Shown here: positions 45,122 through 54,212 of the stretch, one piece after another
How the letters are laid out: each line of letters starts with the position of its first letter
Numbering within the stretch: position 1 is the stretch's first letter
Assembly (NCBI RefSeq): GCF_003111685.1
Contig: NZ_CP022191.1
Coordinates: 186,001-250,000 of the forward strand
Direction of reading: 5' to 3'
DNA: 64,000 bases
Source of the DNA: Alloyangia pacifica
Lineage (GTDB): Bacteria; Pseudomonadota; Alphaproteobacteria; Rhodobacterales; Rhodobacteraceae
The notes under the pieces: model-generated
What the model was told of the DNA's origin: nothing
Database searches by the model: none
Seen by the model: only the letters and a program-made list of their open reading frames with translations
Made by a program: the position numbers and the translations under genes

Positions 45122-46067
45122 ACCCGTCGCGGCGTTGGCGAAACCTGCTCAATTCAATTCGTCTTTTCAGCCAGTTACGAAACTCAGCCACGATCTCGGT
45201 TTCGAACTTTTCCTCCGGGGTACAAAGAAAATAACCGGTGTCGGCATGCAGGGACGCCGCGAAGGGACGCATCAGCTTGCCGTCTCGCAACTCATTTCGC
45301 CACAGGACCGTGTCACCGATCGCGATCCCCTGTCCGGCCAGAACCGCCGTGTGCACGATGTTCATGTCCGAGTAGCAGATGCCGCGATGGGCGTTCTCTG
45401 TCGGCAGGCCGGAGAGCTGCATCCAGTTCTCCCAGTCGGTGAAATCTTTCATGTGTATCAACGTCGCGGCCTTGAGAATCCCGAGGTCGTTGAAGTTCTT
45501 GAACTGGCTCAGGTAGGCGGGGCTGCAGAGCGGCGTGAAGTCGACCGCCATCAACGGCTCGATCACGAGGTGCGCGCGCGGCTCCTGCCCGAAGGTGATG
45601 AAGGTATCGACCTCGGGGTTGTTGGTGTCGGCAAGATTGTGAGTGCTGATCACGTTCAGCACCACCTCGGGGTTCTCCGCCAGGAAATCACCGACATGCA
45701 GGCACAGCCAGGACGACGCGAAGCCCGGGGGGGCGCTCACCGTCAGCCGCCCGGTCAGCCCCTGCTGCGAGACGCGCGCCGTCGAGCTGGCGATCATGCT
45801 GAGCGCGCGGCGCACGTCTTCGGCATAGGCGCGAGCCTGCGGGGTGATCTCGGTCCGGTTGCCGTGGCGCTCGAGGATCTTGAAGCCGAGGTCGGTTTCC
45901 AGCAGGCGCAGCTGATGGCTGACTGCGCTGCGGGTGACGTTAAGCTCGGCGGCGGCTCGCCAGAGCGCGCCATTGCGCGCGACGCTTTCGATGGCGCGCA
46001 GCGCCTGGATCGAGGGGAAACGTTTGATGGCGGGCCTCGCGCGGTTGAAAAACGGCCCCCGCTGCAT
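45120..46067 (-). CDS. LysR-family (GcvA-like) regulator
   Basis: 315-residue LysR protein. The DNA-binding domain begins at IQALRAIESVARNGALWRAA with the recognition helix VTRSAVSHQLRLLE, close to GcvA. The effector domain includes TGRLTVSAPPGFASSWL. It lies upstream of the carnitine/gamma-butyrobetaine operon on the same strand with only a decayed permease between, so it is the best candidate regulator of that operon. Ligand unknown. Confidence 0.82.
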   Translation of the reverse strand: MQRGPFFNRARPAIKRFPSIQALRAIESVARNGALWRAAAELNVTRSAVSHQLRLLETDLGFKILERHGNRTEITPQARAYAEDVRRALSMIASSTARVSQQGLTGRLTVSAPPGFASSWLCLHVGDFLAENPEVVLNVISTHNLADTNNPEVDTFITFGQEPRAHLVIEPLMAVDFTPLCSPAYLSQFKNFNDLGILKAATLIHMKDFTDWENWMQLSGLPTENAHRGICYSDMNIVHTAVLAGQGIAIGDTVLWRNELRDGKLMRPFAASLHADTGYFLCTPEEKFETEIVAEFRNWLKRRIELSRFRQRRDG

Positions 46068-46103
46068 AGCGCGGCGCAGGCGCGTGATCGAGACCTCCCG
46101 CGC

Positions 46104-46455
46104 TTATGGCAGGGTCACCTGCGACTTCAGGAACTCAAAGTGCCGGTCAGCCATGCCGCGGTAGGCCAGCCAGCCGTCCGCGGTGTTCTGCGCCACCGCA
46201 TCCGAAAGCACCGCAAGTGCCGCTCCGGTCGAGCGCGCGAGGATCAGCGTCTGCATTGCCTTGTCGAAGAAATAGAGGTTCTCGACAGCCTGCACGACGG
46301 TCTGCCCGACGATGGTGCCTCCATGGTCGCCCATGACCGACACCTCCTTTTCGCCCAGAGAGTCCGACAGCCGTTCACCCTCCTCCCCGGCGCTGCCGAT
46401 GGCGCCGAAATCCAGATCATTGGCAGTACGGCCGTAAAAGCGCGCGGGGGTGGTG
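46104..46455 (-). pseudogene. Class II aldolase remnant, C-terminal half
   Basis: The frame reads ARFYGRTANDLDFG, then EEGERLSDSLGEKEVSVMGD, HGGTIVGQTV and a NLYFFDKAMQTLILA helix, which matches the second half of a class II aldolase/adducin protein. The metal-binding first half is absent. Upstream, in the same frame, the coding matches a gamma-butyrobetaine dioxygenase instead, so the two fragments were joined by a deletion near 46455. Confidence 0.75.
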
Positions 46456-47130
46456 TCGATCGGGGCGGGCACCTCCGAGAGCACCTTGATCCCCTCCGGA
46501 TCGCGGAGCCGGGAATCCTTGGCAACGGCCACGCCATTCGCGGAGAGACTCTATCGCCCTCGACGCTGTTGGCCCGGCAGAGCAGGAACTGCACGCCCGG
46601 CGCGAGCTCCTCGGCAGGCGTGTCGGCATGCAACTCGTGCCCCGGCGCGGTATAGGCCGTGTGGGTCGGGTTGATGTGGGTCTTCGCGTCAAAGTGGTCG
46701 CCAAAGAAAATCGGGCGGAGCTGACCAATCACCCCCGGCAGCCTCGGTAAGGCCCGCGTCGCTGTCCGGCATGTCGGTGAGGATCACGAGGCCTTCGACC
46801 AAAAGCGCCTCGATCCATTTGGCGCTCGGAGTGGGGTCGGCCAGAAGCACAGGCTGGCTGAATCGCGGCACGTCGGAGTCGTGGTCGCCGTACCATGCCG
46901 TGCGCTCAGGTCTGCCGGGTCGGGGCAGCGGCGCGGAGACTTGTAGGCTTTGAGCCAGTCCAGCGGGAAGCGGGTGACGTGATCCTCGCCCGCCCAGGTG
47001 ATCTCCGGCTCATCGCCGTTCGCCTCGGCGGTCTGCCATCGCGGTGCGGTGTCGAAGCGCAAGATGTCGAAACCGCGCTCTCGCGTGCCGGCGTTGAACG
47101 AGCTGGGAAAACTACGTCCCGGCGCACGGC
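46455..47130 (-). pseudogene. gamma-Butyrobetaine dioxygenase remnant, frameshifted and truncated
   Basis: Pieces in three frames add up to a TauD/BBOX-type dioxygenase. In order: GFDILRFDTAPRW and EDHVTRFPLDWLKAY (N-terminal domain, about 47080-46940); then RPERTAWYGDHDSDVPRF and WIEALLVEGLVILTDMPDSD (to about 46740); then IGQLRPIFFGDHF and ELHADTPAEELAPGVQFLLC with the HxD iron motif (46732-46553); then AVAKDSRLRDPEGIKVLSEV. Frame changes fall near 46925, 46738 and 46545. The C-terminal part with the distal iron histidine is gone. Intact homologues hydroxylate gamma-butyrobetaine to L-carnitine. Confidence 0.78.
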
Positions 47131-47235
47131 ATCGAAGGGAGCCGGCTCTAAGACAAGACCTTCGACAATTGCGATCAGACGCCGCTGCGAAAGCGTCCGC
47201 GGCCGCGCGTCGGCGCGGACCGCGGAACACGTCGC

Positions 47236-48477
47236 TCACTGCTTCTTGAGCTTGACCTGTTCCAGCGACCAGTACTCCATGTCGAAGAGATCGCGCTCGG
47301 AAATGGGAGTGAAGCGCCGGTAGGCCTCGGCGGCGTTCACCACACGGCAGGTCTGCTCGAAGAGATCCCCCGCGATGCGTGCCGCCTTCATGTTCGCGCC
47401 GACCCCGAAGATGCCTGCGCCCGGCACGAGGATGACGCGCGGCAAGGGGTCGAGCATGACCTTTTCTTCGGCTGCGTGGGGCGCATTGCGCTCAAAGTAA
47501 GCGCGGTATTCCGCGGCGAACCCGTCGAGCGCGGCGTCGATCTCCTCGCGCGTGGCGCCCGCCTGGAGCAACATGCCGAAGGGTTTCAGCCGGATCACGT
47601 GGTCGGGGGTCACCGTACCGCGCCGCGCGAGCTCCGGCAGGTCGTCACGCCCGAGATAGGCGCGGATCGCGGGGGTCGAGCGGAAGTCGAGGGCCGGCTC
47701 ATCGCCAAGCGCGTCGCGCGCGGCGAGCGCGTCGGCAAGGTCGCGAACCAGCGCTTCGGGTGCCGTGCGGTCGGTGTCTTCCGGGGCCGGAACGGTGATA
47801 CCACGCGCCGCGAGGTAGTCCTCTGCCCTGGTCACGAACTCGATCATCAGCTCGTAGCTCTCGCGCGCCGTCTCGGCGAAGGTGAAGAGCCCGTGCTGCG
47901 CCAGCCAGAGCCCCTCGACCGAGGGATCGCGCGCCAGCGCGTCCTTGCAGGCGTGGCTGAGATTGTAGCCCGGCATCACGTAGGGCACCCAGCCGACCCG
48001 CCCGCCGAAGATCTCCTGCACCACCGGCTCCATGTCGGCCTGGTCGGCCAGCACGAGGATCGCCGTTGCGTGGGTGTGATCGACGAAGGCATGTGGCATG
48101 TAGGCATGCAGCAGCGCCTCGACCGAGGGGTTGGGCGCGGAGGCATCGAGCAGGTGGCTGCGCAGGAACGCGACCATGTCCTCGTCCGACATGCGCGGCA
48201 CGTCGCGCGTCTCGAGCAGCGGCGCCAGATGCATGGCCGGCAGGCCCGGCGCCTCGATGTCGCCGAGATCCCAGCCCGAGCCCTTGACGTGGATCACCGT
48301 GCCTTCCGCCGCCGGGATCTTCACCGAGGTGTTGCCGCCGCCGTGCAGAACGAGGTCCGGGTCCTGCCCGATCAGCCGCGAGCTGTAGACCCGCAGCCCC
48401 AGCGCGGCGGGCTCTCCCCGGGCCTCGGCCCCGGCCGCGAAGGCCTCAGCTTCCTTGTCGTTCCAGCGGCTCTGCAT
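47236..48477 (-). CDS. RhaD-like class II aldolase without the dehydrogenase domain
   Basis: 413-residue zinc aldolase. It has VLHGGGNTSVK (phosphate loop, 44-53), the zinc pair in HTHAT (134-138) and a third His in AQHGLFTF (195). It matches the N-terminal part of the long RhaD-type aldolase/SDR proteins (about 700 residues), but stops right after DMEYWSLEQVKLKKQ, where the SDR domain would begin. It lies 68 nt downstream of lsrB in the lsrACDB operon, the place of lsrF elsewhere. A role in splitting the phosphorylated AI-2 product is possible. ATG 48477 follows AGGGAG. Confidence 0.82.
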   Translation of the reverse strand: MQSRWNDKEAEAFAAGAEARGEPAALGLRVYSSRLIGQDPDLVLHGGGNTSVKIPAAEGTVIHVKGSGWDLGDIEAPGLPAMHLAPLLETRDVPRMSDEDMVAFLRSHLLDASAPNPSVEALLHAYMPHAFVDHTHATAILVLADQADMEPVVQEIFGGRVGWVPYVMPGYNLSHACKDALARDPSVEGLWLAQHGLFTFAETARESYELMIEFVTRAEDYLAARGITVPAPEDTDRTAPEALVRDLADALAARDALGDEPALDFRSTPAIRAYLGRDDLPELARRGTVTPDHVIRLKPFGMLLQAGATREEIDAALDGFAAEYRAYFERNAPHAAEEKVMLDPLPRVILVPGAGIFGVGANMKAARIAGDLFEQTCRVVNAAEAYRRFTPISERDLFDMEYWSLEQVKLKKQ

Positions 48478-48498
48478 CTCGGTTCTCCCTGTCATGGA

Positions 48499-48523
48499 CC
48501 GGGGGCGCCGCAAGCGCCCCCGG
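48499..48523 (-). other. Perfect 10-bp hairpin after lsrB
   Basis: CCGGGGGCGC (48499-48508) pairs with GCGCCCCCGG (48514-48523) across a 5-nt loop, between lsrB and the aldolase gene. It has no T run. Like the hairpins after the two other binding-protein genes, it may stabilise the lsrB message or reduce read-through to the aldolase. Confidence 0.6.
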
Positions 48524-48545
48524 GTGGTCTGTGGCAAAAGCGGCC

Positions 48546-49562
48546 TCAGAAGTCGTAGTTGTCGATGTTCTCGGCGTTAAAAACGGTGCGTTCGGGCAGC
48601 AGGATGATGCCATTGCCCTCGGCCTCGTAGTCGTAGCCCTGCACCGCGTTCGGCGAGACCTCGACCGGGCCGATGCCCGGCACGTCGATGCTGTCACCCA
48701 CGTTGAGCGGGCCGTCCTTCAGCACATGCGCCGCCACCGCGACCGAGATCGCCCCTTGCTGTGTCACGTCCCAGAGGCCGAACCGCTCGACCGTGCCGCG
48801 CTTCACGTAAGGGCGCATCACGTTCGGTGTCGAGAAGCCCACGATGGTCACCTCGCCGGCGCGGTCCAGATTCTCGGCTGCCTGAGCCGATGCCGGGAGC
48901 GCGTTGGCGTCGGGCGCGATGATCGCGTCAAGGTCGGGATAGGCGCCAAGGATGCTCTCGGCGGTCTGCAACGATTTCTGCGCGTCGTTGTAGCCATATT
49001 GCGTGGTCACGATCTCCCAGCCCGGGTGCTCGGCGGCGATCTTGGCCTTGGCGGCCTCGGCCCAGGCATTCTGGTCGGTCACGGTCGGCGAAGAGTAGAA
49101 GAAGGCGACCTTGGCCTTTTCCTTGCCGGCGAGCCCGTCATCCGCCATGTCCACGAGCAGCCCGCCAAGCTGGTCCGGCGTGCCCTGGTTGATGTAGTAG
49201 GAGCGGCACTCGGGGTTCACGTCGCTGTCCCAGGTCATCACCAGCACGTCGCGGGCCATCGCCTGCTTGAGCGCCGGGCAGAGGCCGTCGGGCGAGACCG
49301 AGGAGAGCACGATCGCGCCGTAGCCCTGGTTGACGAAGTTGTTCACGAACTGAACCTGGCCCGAGACGCTGGGCTCGGTCGGGCCGTCATAGGTCACGTT
49401 GACTCCAAGCTCGTCGCCCATGGCCATCGCCCCGTTCCCACCCGAGGTGAAGAAGCCCACCCCGACCAGTTTCGGGATAAAGGCGATGTCTTGGGCGCTC
49501 GCGACGTTGGCGGCCATCAGGCCAGCCGCAACTGTACCAAGCAGCGTCAGGGATTTACGCAT
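48546..49562 (-). CDS. lsrB: Autoinducer-2 binding protein
   Basis: 338-residue periplasmic protein with a signal peptide (cut near [12 protein letters not shown]). It is very close to E. coli and Salmonella Lsr[57 protein letters not shown] and the C-terminal LLPERTVFN. The AI-2 contacts known in LsrB (Lys in PKLVG, Asp in TWDSD, Asp in PDANALP, the Pro-Ala region) are kept. This supports true AI-2 binding rather than ribose or rhamnose. It starts 35 nt after lsrD. Confidence 0.95.
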   Translation of the reverse strand: MRKSLTLLGTVAAGLMAANVASAQDIAFIPKLVGVGFFTSGGNGAMAMGDELGVNVTYDGPTEPSVSGQVQFVNNFVNQGYGAIVLSSVSPDGLCPALKQAMARDVLVMTWDSDVNPECRSYYINQGTPDQLGGLLVDMADDGLAGKEKAKVAFFYSSPTVTDQNAWAEAAKAKIAAEHPGWEIVTTQYGYNDAQKSLQTAESILGAYPDLDAIIAPDANALPASAQAAENLDRAGEVTIVGFSTPNVMRPYVKRGTVERFGLWDVTQQGAISVAVAAHVLKDGPLNVGDSIDVPGIGPVEVSPNAVQGYDYEAEGNGIILLPERTVFNAENIDNYDF

Positions 49563-49597
49563 GGTGTTTCCTCCTCCATTGAAACAAGTGCCCGGGG

Positions 49598-50581
49598 TCA
49601 GTGCGTCTGCCGCGAGCGGACCGGTAAGAAATCCCGAAGCAGCTCAGCGCCGTGGCGCAGGGCGACTACGAGGACCAGCAGCGCCCCGGACAGCGCGCTG
49701 GAAATCTGACTGGGCACACCGCTCATCTGCAGGCCCTGCTGCAGGTAGCCGATGATGAACGTGGCGATGATCGTGCCCAGCACCGAGCCCTGACCGCCGT
49801 AGATCGAGGCGCCTCCGAGCACGGCCGCAGTGATCGCCGGCAGCAGCGTTGCGCTGCCGAGATCGACCCGGGCCGAGCCGAAATAGGCCGATAGCATGAG
49901 CCCCGCGAGCGCCGCGGCAAGGCCGGTCAGCACGTAGGTCACCAGCTGCACACGGAAGACAGGCATACCCGAATGGCGCGCAGCGTGCTCGTTCTGACCG
50001 ACCTGGAACACCAGCCGTCCGAACCGCGTCAGGTGCAGCAGGACCAGCAGCAGCGCTGCAAAGCAGAGAAACACGAAGAGCGGCATCGGCAGGCCCAGCA
50101 CCTGTGCGTATCCAAGCGCGGTGAAACCGGCGGGAAAGCCGCCGATGCCTTCGTAGCCACTGGCGCCGACCAGCCCCGAGAGCACGGTCGCCGCGCCCGA
50201 GAACATGTAGAGCGAGCCCAGCGTCACCACCAGCGGCTGCAACCGCGTGAGCCGGATCACCACCGCGTTCAGCAGTCCTGCGGCTGCACCGGTGGCAAAA
50301 CCCACCAGCAGCGAGAGCGGCAGCGGCAGCCCGAAGAAGTTGGCGATGCCAAACGTGATCGCGGCAAGCCCCACGGTCGATGCGAAGCTCACGTCGATCC
50401 CTCCGGCGATGATCACCAGGGTCAGCGGCACGGCGACGATGCCCACCTGCACGAAGTCCGAGGTCCCGAACAGCAGCGACGCGGGCCGCAGGAAGCGCGG
50501 GTTGATCATCCCGAAAATGGCGAGCTCGGCCAGCAGCACCGCGAAGAGCAGCACTTCCCAGCGCATCAAGTGGCGTTTCAT
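49598..50581 (-). CDS. lsrD: Autoinducer-2 ABC permease LsrD
   Basis: 327-residue permease with eight to ten predicted membrane segments. It closely follows E. coli Lsr[38 protein letters not shown]-type [12 protein letters not shown] and [20 protein letters not shown]. It overlaps lsrC by 4 nt. With LsrC it forms the channel for AI-2. Confidence 0.93.
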   Translation of the reverse strand: MKRHLMRWEVLLFAVLLAELAIFGMINPRFLRPASLLFGTSDFVQVGIVAVPLTLVIIAGGIDVSFASTVGLAAITFGIANFFGLPLPLSLLVGFATGAAAGLLNAVVIRLTRLQPLVVTLGSLYMFSGAATVLSGLVGASGYEGIGGFPAGFTALGYAQVLGLPMPLFVFLCFAALLLVLLHLTRFGRLVFQVGQNEHAARHSGMPVFRVQLVTYVLTGLAAALAGLMLSAYFGSARVDLGSATLLPAITAAVLGGASIYGGQGSVLGTIIATFIIGYLQQGLQMSGVPSQISSALSGALLVLVVALRHGAELLRDFLPVRSRQTH

Positions 50582-51588
50582 GCGGCATCCTCCAGGTCGC
50601 TGCGCGGGGCGATCTTGTGGCTCGAGCGGCGGTAGCGCGCGGCCCGGTCACGGGCCTCGAGCGCGATGCGCAGCCGGCCGTCGATCAGCAAGACGGTCAG
50701 CAGCATGCCGCCGCCGATGAGGTCGTTCCAGTAGGCGGGGATCTTGAGGAACACGAGCGAGGTGTCGATGGAGGTGAAGAAGATCACCCCGATGACCACG
50801 CCCGCCACGGTCCCCACGCCGCCAAGCAGGCTGATCCCGCCGAGCACCAGCGCGGCGATGGCGCGCAGCTCGATGCCGCTGCCCGCCTGGTTCGGCACAA
50901 AACCGATCTGCGCGGCGAAAGTGATCCCGGCCAGCGCGTACATCGCGCCGCCCCAGGCGAAGCAAAGGAACTCGATGCGCTTCACCGGCAGCCCGAGGTG
51001 GCGCGCCGCGGCGCGGTTGTCGCCGACGACCTTGACCCAGCCGCCGCGGCGCGAGCGCAGGAACAGCCAGAGCAGCACGATAACACCCGCGGCGACCAGC
51101 CCCATGACCGACAGGCCCGCGACCGACTTGGCGCCGAGCGCCTTCAGCGCCTCGGGAAGCTCCTCGATCCACTCCCCGCCGGTGGCGATCAGCATCACCC
51201 CGCGGAAAAGCCCGAGCGTGCCGAGCGTCGCCACGATCGAGGGCACGCCGAGCAGCGCCACGAGCGCGCCGCTGAGCGCCCCGGCCATCACCCCGACACC
51301 AAGCGCCGCGCCGCAGGCGAGCGGCAACGCGACGCCGGCGTTGAGCGTCAGACCCAGGGTCACCGCCGAGAGCCCGAGCACCGAACCGCCAGACACGTCG
51401 ATGTTGCGGGTCAGGATGATCGGGAAGATCCCCAGCGCCACAAGCATCAGCACCAGACCGTTGGACCAGATGATGCTCGCGGTGTGCGCCGACAGGAAGC
51501 CCGGCGCCGCGGCGCCGACCGCCAGCAGCACGGCCAGCGTGACGAGGAAGAGCGTCGCGACACGGTCGCGGGCGATGCGTTCAAGCAT
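50578..51588 (-). CDS. lsrC: Autoinducer-2 ABC permease LsrC
   Basis: 336-residue permease. The helices [20 protein letters not shown] and [15 protein letters not shown] and the loop [20 protein letters not shown] match LsrC of enteric bacteria. I start at ATG 51588, which overlaps the end of lsrA by 8 nt, rather than an in-frame ATG at 51615 deeper in lsrA. Its stop overlaps lsrD. Confidence 0.92.
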   Translation of the reverse strand: MLERIARDRVATLFLVTLAVLLAVGAAAPGFLSAHTASIIWSNGLVLMLVALGIFPIILTRNIDVSGGSVLGLSAVTLGLTLNAGVALPLACGAALGVGVMAGALSGALVALLGVPSIVATLGTLGLFRGVMLIATGGEWIEELPEALKALGAKSVAGLSVMGLVAAGVIVLLWLFLRSRRGGWVKVVGDNRAAARHLGLPVKRIEFLCFAWGGAMYALAGITFAAQIGFVPNQAGSGIELRAIAALVLGGISLLGGVGTVAGVVIGVIFFTSIDTSLVFLKIPAYWNDLIGGGMLLTVLLIDGRLRIALEARDRAARYRRSSHKIAPRSDLEDAA

Positions 51589-53056
51589 GGGCGGCCTCCC
51601 CGGCCTCGAAGGCAAGCTGTGCGATGTCGTCGGTGCTGGACCCGGCGGGCAATTCTCCCGCGAAATGGCCCCCCGCCATCACCGCGATCCGGTCCGAAAG
51701 GCGCAGCACCTCATCGAAGTCGGACGAGATCAGCAGCACCGCGGTGCCGGTCTCGGCGAGCTCCTCGATGATGCGGTAGATGTCGTTGCGCGCGCCCACG
51801 TCGACGCCCCGTGTCGGCTCGTCGAGGATCAGCACCCGCGGCGCCGCGGCCAGGCATTTCGACAGCAGGACCTTTTGCTGATTGCCGCCCGACAGGCTGC
51901 CGACCGGCTGGTCGGGTCCGGCACAGCGGATGCCCAGCGACTTGCGGTACGCTGCGAAACGGCGGCGTTCCTGCCCGGGCCGCAGCAGGAAGGGCAGCCG
52001 GTCGTGCACCAGCGACGAGGTGTTCCAGTAGAGCGGCGCCTCGAGGAAGAGCCCGTATTGCTGCCGGTCCTCGGAGAGGTGCACCACCCCCGCCTTCACC
52101 GCCGCCCCCGGCCCCCTGGCCTTGAAGTCTCGGCCTTCGAGCGTGACCCGCCCGCCGCTGCGCGGGCGCAGTCCAACCAGCGTCTCGGCCAGTTCCGTGC
52201 GCCCCGCACCGACGACGCCAGTCAGCCCGAGGATCTCTCCCGCGCGCAACGACAGCGAGATGTCGACGAAGCCCTCGCCGCTCAGCCCCTCGAGGGACAG
52301 TACCGGCGCGCCGGTGATCTCGCGCTGCCGTTCGCGCACATCGAGCGCGGTGACGCCCGGGCTCATGGCAGCAAGTATATCGGCGTCGGGGCTCGCGCTC
52401 ATCCGCTCGCTCAGCACAACGTAGCCGTCACGCAGCACTGTGATCCTGTCGGAGACCGCGCGCAGCTCGTGCAGCTTGTGGGAAATGAAGACAAGCCCGT
52501 GCCCTTCGGCGCGCAGCGCACGCATGTGGCCAAACAGCGTCTCTACCTCGTGCGGCGTCAGCGCCGAGGTCGGCTCGTCGAGGATCAGCACCTTGGCCTC
52601 GCGCAGCAGCCCGCGCAGGATCTCGACGATCTGCCGGTCGGCGATTTCCAGCGTCGCGGCCTTGGCATCCGGCGACAGCGAAACGCCGAGTTGGGCAATC
52701 AGCTCCTCGACGCGCGCGCGGTAGGCACCGGCGGGCTTCGGCATGCCGACGCAGATATTCTGGAGCACCGACTGGTTGGGGAAGATATGCGCTTCCTGCG
52801 GAACGAGGTAGAGACCCATTGCCTGCGCCTGCGCGGGAGTCGCGGGCGAGAGCTGCGCGCCGCCGAGCCGGACTTCGCCGCCCGATGCGGACACGAGCCC
52901 CGCGAGAATTTTCATCAGCGTCGACTTGCCCGCACCGTTGCCCCCCAGCAGGGCATGAACCTCGCCGGAGCGGATCGTGAAATCGACCGCCTTCAGCACG
53001 GGGACGCCCGCGTAGCTTTTCGACACGGACTTCAATTCCGCGAGAACAGTTTCCAT
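51581..53056 (-). CDS. lsrA: Autoinducer-2 ABC ATPase LsrA
   Basis: 491-residue double ATPase. The first half has Walker [29 protein letters not shown] and DEPTSALTP. The second half has a degenerate Walker A ([10 protein letters not shown]), as in LsrA and other sugar-type ATPases, with signature [13 protein letters not shown] and [16 protein letters not shown]. Sequence agreement with E. coli LsrA is high along its length ([17 protein letters not shown]). It is the first gene of the leftward lsr operon, with GGAGG 7 nt before ATG. Confidence 0.93.
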   Translation of the reverse strand: METVLAELKSVSKSYAGVPVLKAVDFTIRSGEVHALLGGNGAGKSTLMKILAGLVSASGGEVRLGGAQLSPATPAQAQAMGLYLVPQEAHIFPNQSVLQNICVGMPKPAGAYRARVEELIAQLGVSLSPDAKAATLEIADRQIVEILRGLLREAKVLILDEPTSALTPHEVETLFGHMRALRAEGHGLVFISHKLHELRAVSDRITVLRDGYVVLSERMSASPDADILAAMSPGVTALDVRERQREITGAPVLSLEGLSGEGFVDISLSLRAGEILGLTGVVGAGRTELAETLVGLRPRSGGRVTLEGRDFKARGPGAAVKAGVVHLSEDRQQYGLFLEAPLYWNTSSLVHDRLPFLLRPGQERRRFAAYRKSLGIRCAGPDQPVGSLSGGNQQKVLLSKCLAAAPRVLILDEPTRGVDVGARNDIYRIIEELAETGTAVLLISSDFDEVLRLSDRIAVMAGGHFAGELPAGSSTDDIAQLAFEAGEAAHA

Positions 53057-53271
53057 GACGCCTCCTCACCGATGCCGAGCGCGAGCCGACCACCAGTTGA
53101 TGTTCATTTGCACTCTTCGCCATCATTTGTGCAGCCATCATACGTCGTGTCAATCTGATTCTGCGCATTTATAGGGCACAATCGCCGCATAATTGGGCAG
53201 TTGACTTGATCAATTATTTGATGAAGAACTATTATGATCTCGCTTGCAGCTCGCAGGAAAGGACCCGCCCG
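53057..53271. promoter_or_regulatory. lsrA-lsrR divergent promoter region
   Basis: This AT-richer 215-nt gap separates the two lsr transcripts. It holds a perfect TTGATCAA palindrome at 53206-53213, and CATTTG repeated at 53105-53110 and 53124-53129. LsrR homologues repress from such divergent gaps until phospho-AI-2 binds. Which sequence is the operator is not settled by inspection. Confidence 0.5.
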
Positions 53272-54210
53272 ATGATGGAACAGCCTCAGAGCGCCACCGA
53301 CGATGCCCTCATGGCGCGCGTGGCCTGGCTCTATTACAACGATGGGCTGACCCAGAGCGAAGTCGGCGACATCCTCAACATCTCTCGCATAAAGGTCTCG
53401 CGCCTGCTCGACGCCGGGCGCAGCTCTGGACTCATCCAAGTGCGGATCAACTCGCGCCAGCAGGGTTGCCTCGAGCTCGAGACCCGGATGCGGCAACAGT
53501 TCGACCTGAGCGACTGCCGGGTGATTCCCGAAAGCTCGGTCGCAGACGTGAACCTGCGCGTAGGGCAGGCCGCCGCCCAGTACCTGATGCAGAAGCTGGC
53601 CCCGGGCGAGACGCTGTCGGTCGGGTGGGGCGAGACCATCACCCATTCGATCCGCATGCTGGGCCACACAGCGCAGGAGCGCGGCATTGGCCTCTATTCG
53701 CTCACTGGCGGCGTGCAGACCTACGTCGAGGGGATGCGCGAGGCGAACTGGCATCGCAACATCAACATCATCCCGGCGCCGCTGGTGGTCTCGACGCCCG
53801 AACTGGCGCGCGCGCTCATGCAGGAGCCGTCCATCGCCGCGCTCATGGCGCAGGCGCTCGAGGCGGACTACAAGCTGGTTGGCATCGGCGGGCTGAGCGA
53901 GAGCGCGACGGTGGTGACGCAGGGCTACATCCCGGCGGGCGAGATCGATCCGCTGCGCCGGGGCGGCGCGCGCGGCGACATCCTCTGCCGTTTCTACGAC
54001 CGTCGCGGGCAGGACATCGGCGTGCCGCTGCACGACCGGGTGGTCGGCGTCGACCTCGAACAACTGCGCGCCTCGGACCGGGTGATCGGCGCGGCGGGAG
54101 GGCCGAGCAAGACCGGTCCGATCCTCTCGGCCCTGCGCGGCGAAATCCTCGACATCCTGGTCACCGACGAGCCGACCGCGCTCGCCCTTCTCGACGCGGC
54201 GGAGGCCTGA
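53272..54210 (+). CDS. lsrR: AI-2 response regulator LsrR (SorC family)
   Basis: 312-residue SorC-family repressor, close in length to E. coli LsrR (317). The N-terminal helix-turn-helix is LTQSEVGDILNISRIKVSRL. The sugar-phosphate-binding domain includes LSVGWGETITHSIRML and, near the C-terminus, DRVIGAAGGPSKTGPILSAL. It should sense phospho-AI-2 made by LsrK. I start at ATG 53272, nine bases after GGAAAGGA; an in-frame ATG at 53206 has no ribosome site and overlaps the candidate operator. Confidence 0.92.
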   Translation: MMEQPQSATDDALMARVAWLYYNDGLTQSEVGDILNISRIKVSRLLDAGRSSGLIQVRINSRQQGCLELETRMRQQFDLSDCRVIPESSVADVNLRVGQAAAQYLMQKLAPGETLSVGWGETITHSIRMLGHTAQERGIGLYSLTGGVQTYVEGMREANWHRNINIIPAPLVVSTPELARALMQEPSIAALMAQALEADYKLVGIGGLSESATVVTQGYIPAGEIDPLRRGGARGDILCRFYDRRGQDIGVPLHDRVVGVDLEQLRASDRVIGAAGGPSKTGPILSALRGEILDILVTDEPTALALLDAAEA

Positions 54211-54212
54211 GC

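Noticed and set aside
46104-46532. An intact 142-residue aldolase-like gene
   Set aside because: Its first 26 codons belong to a dioxygenase and it lacks the metal-binding half, so it is a chimeric remnant rather than a working gene.
50744-53158. An 804-codon open frame on the + strand through the lsr operon
   Set aside because: The opposite strand encodes LsrA and LsrC with near-full agreement to known proteins; this frame is a shadow.
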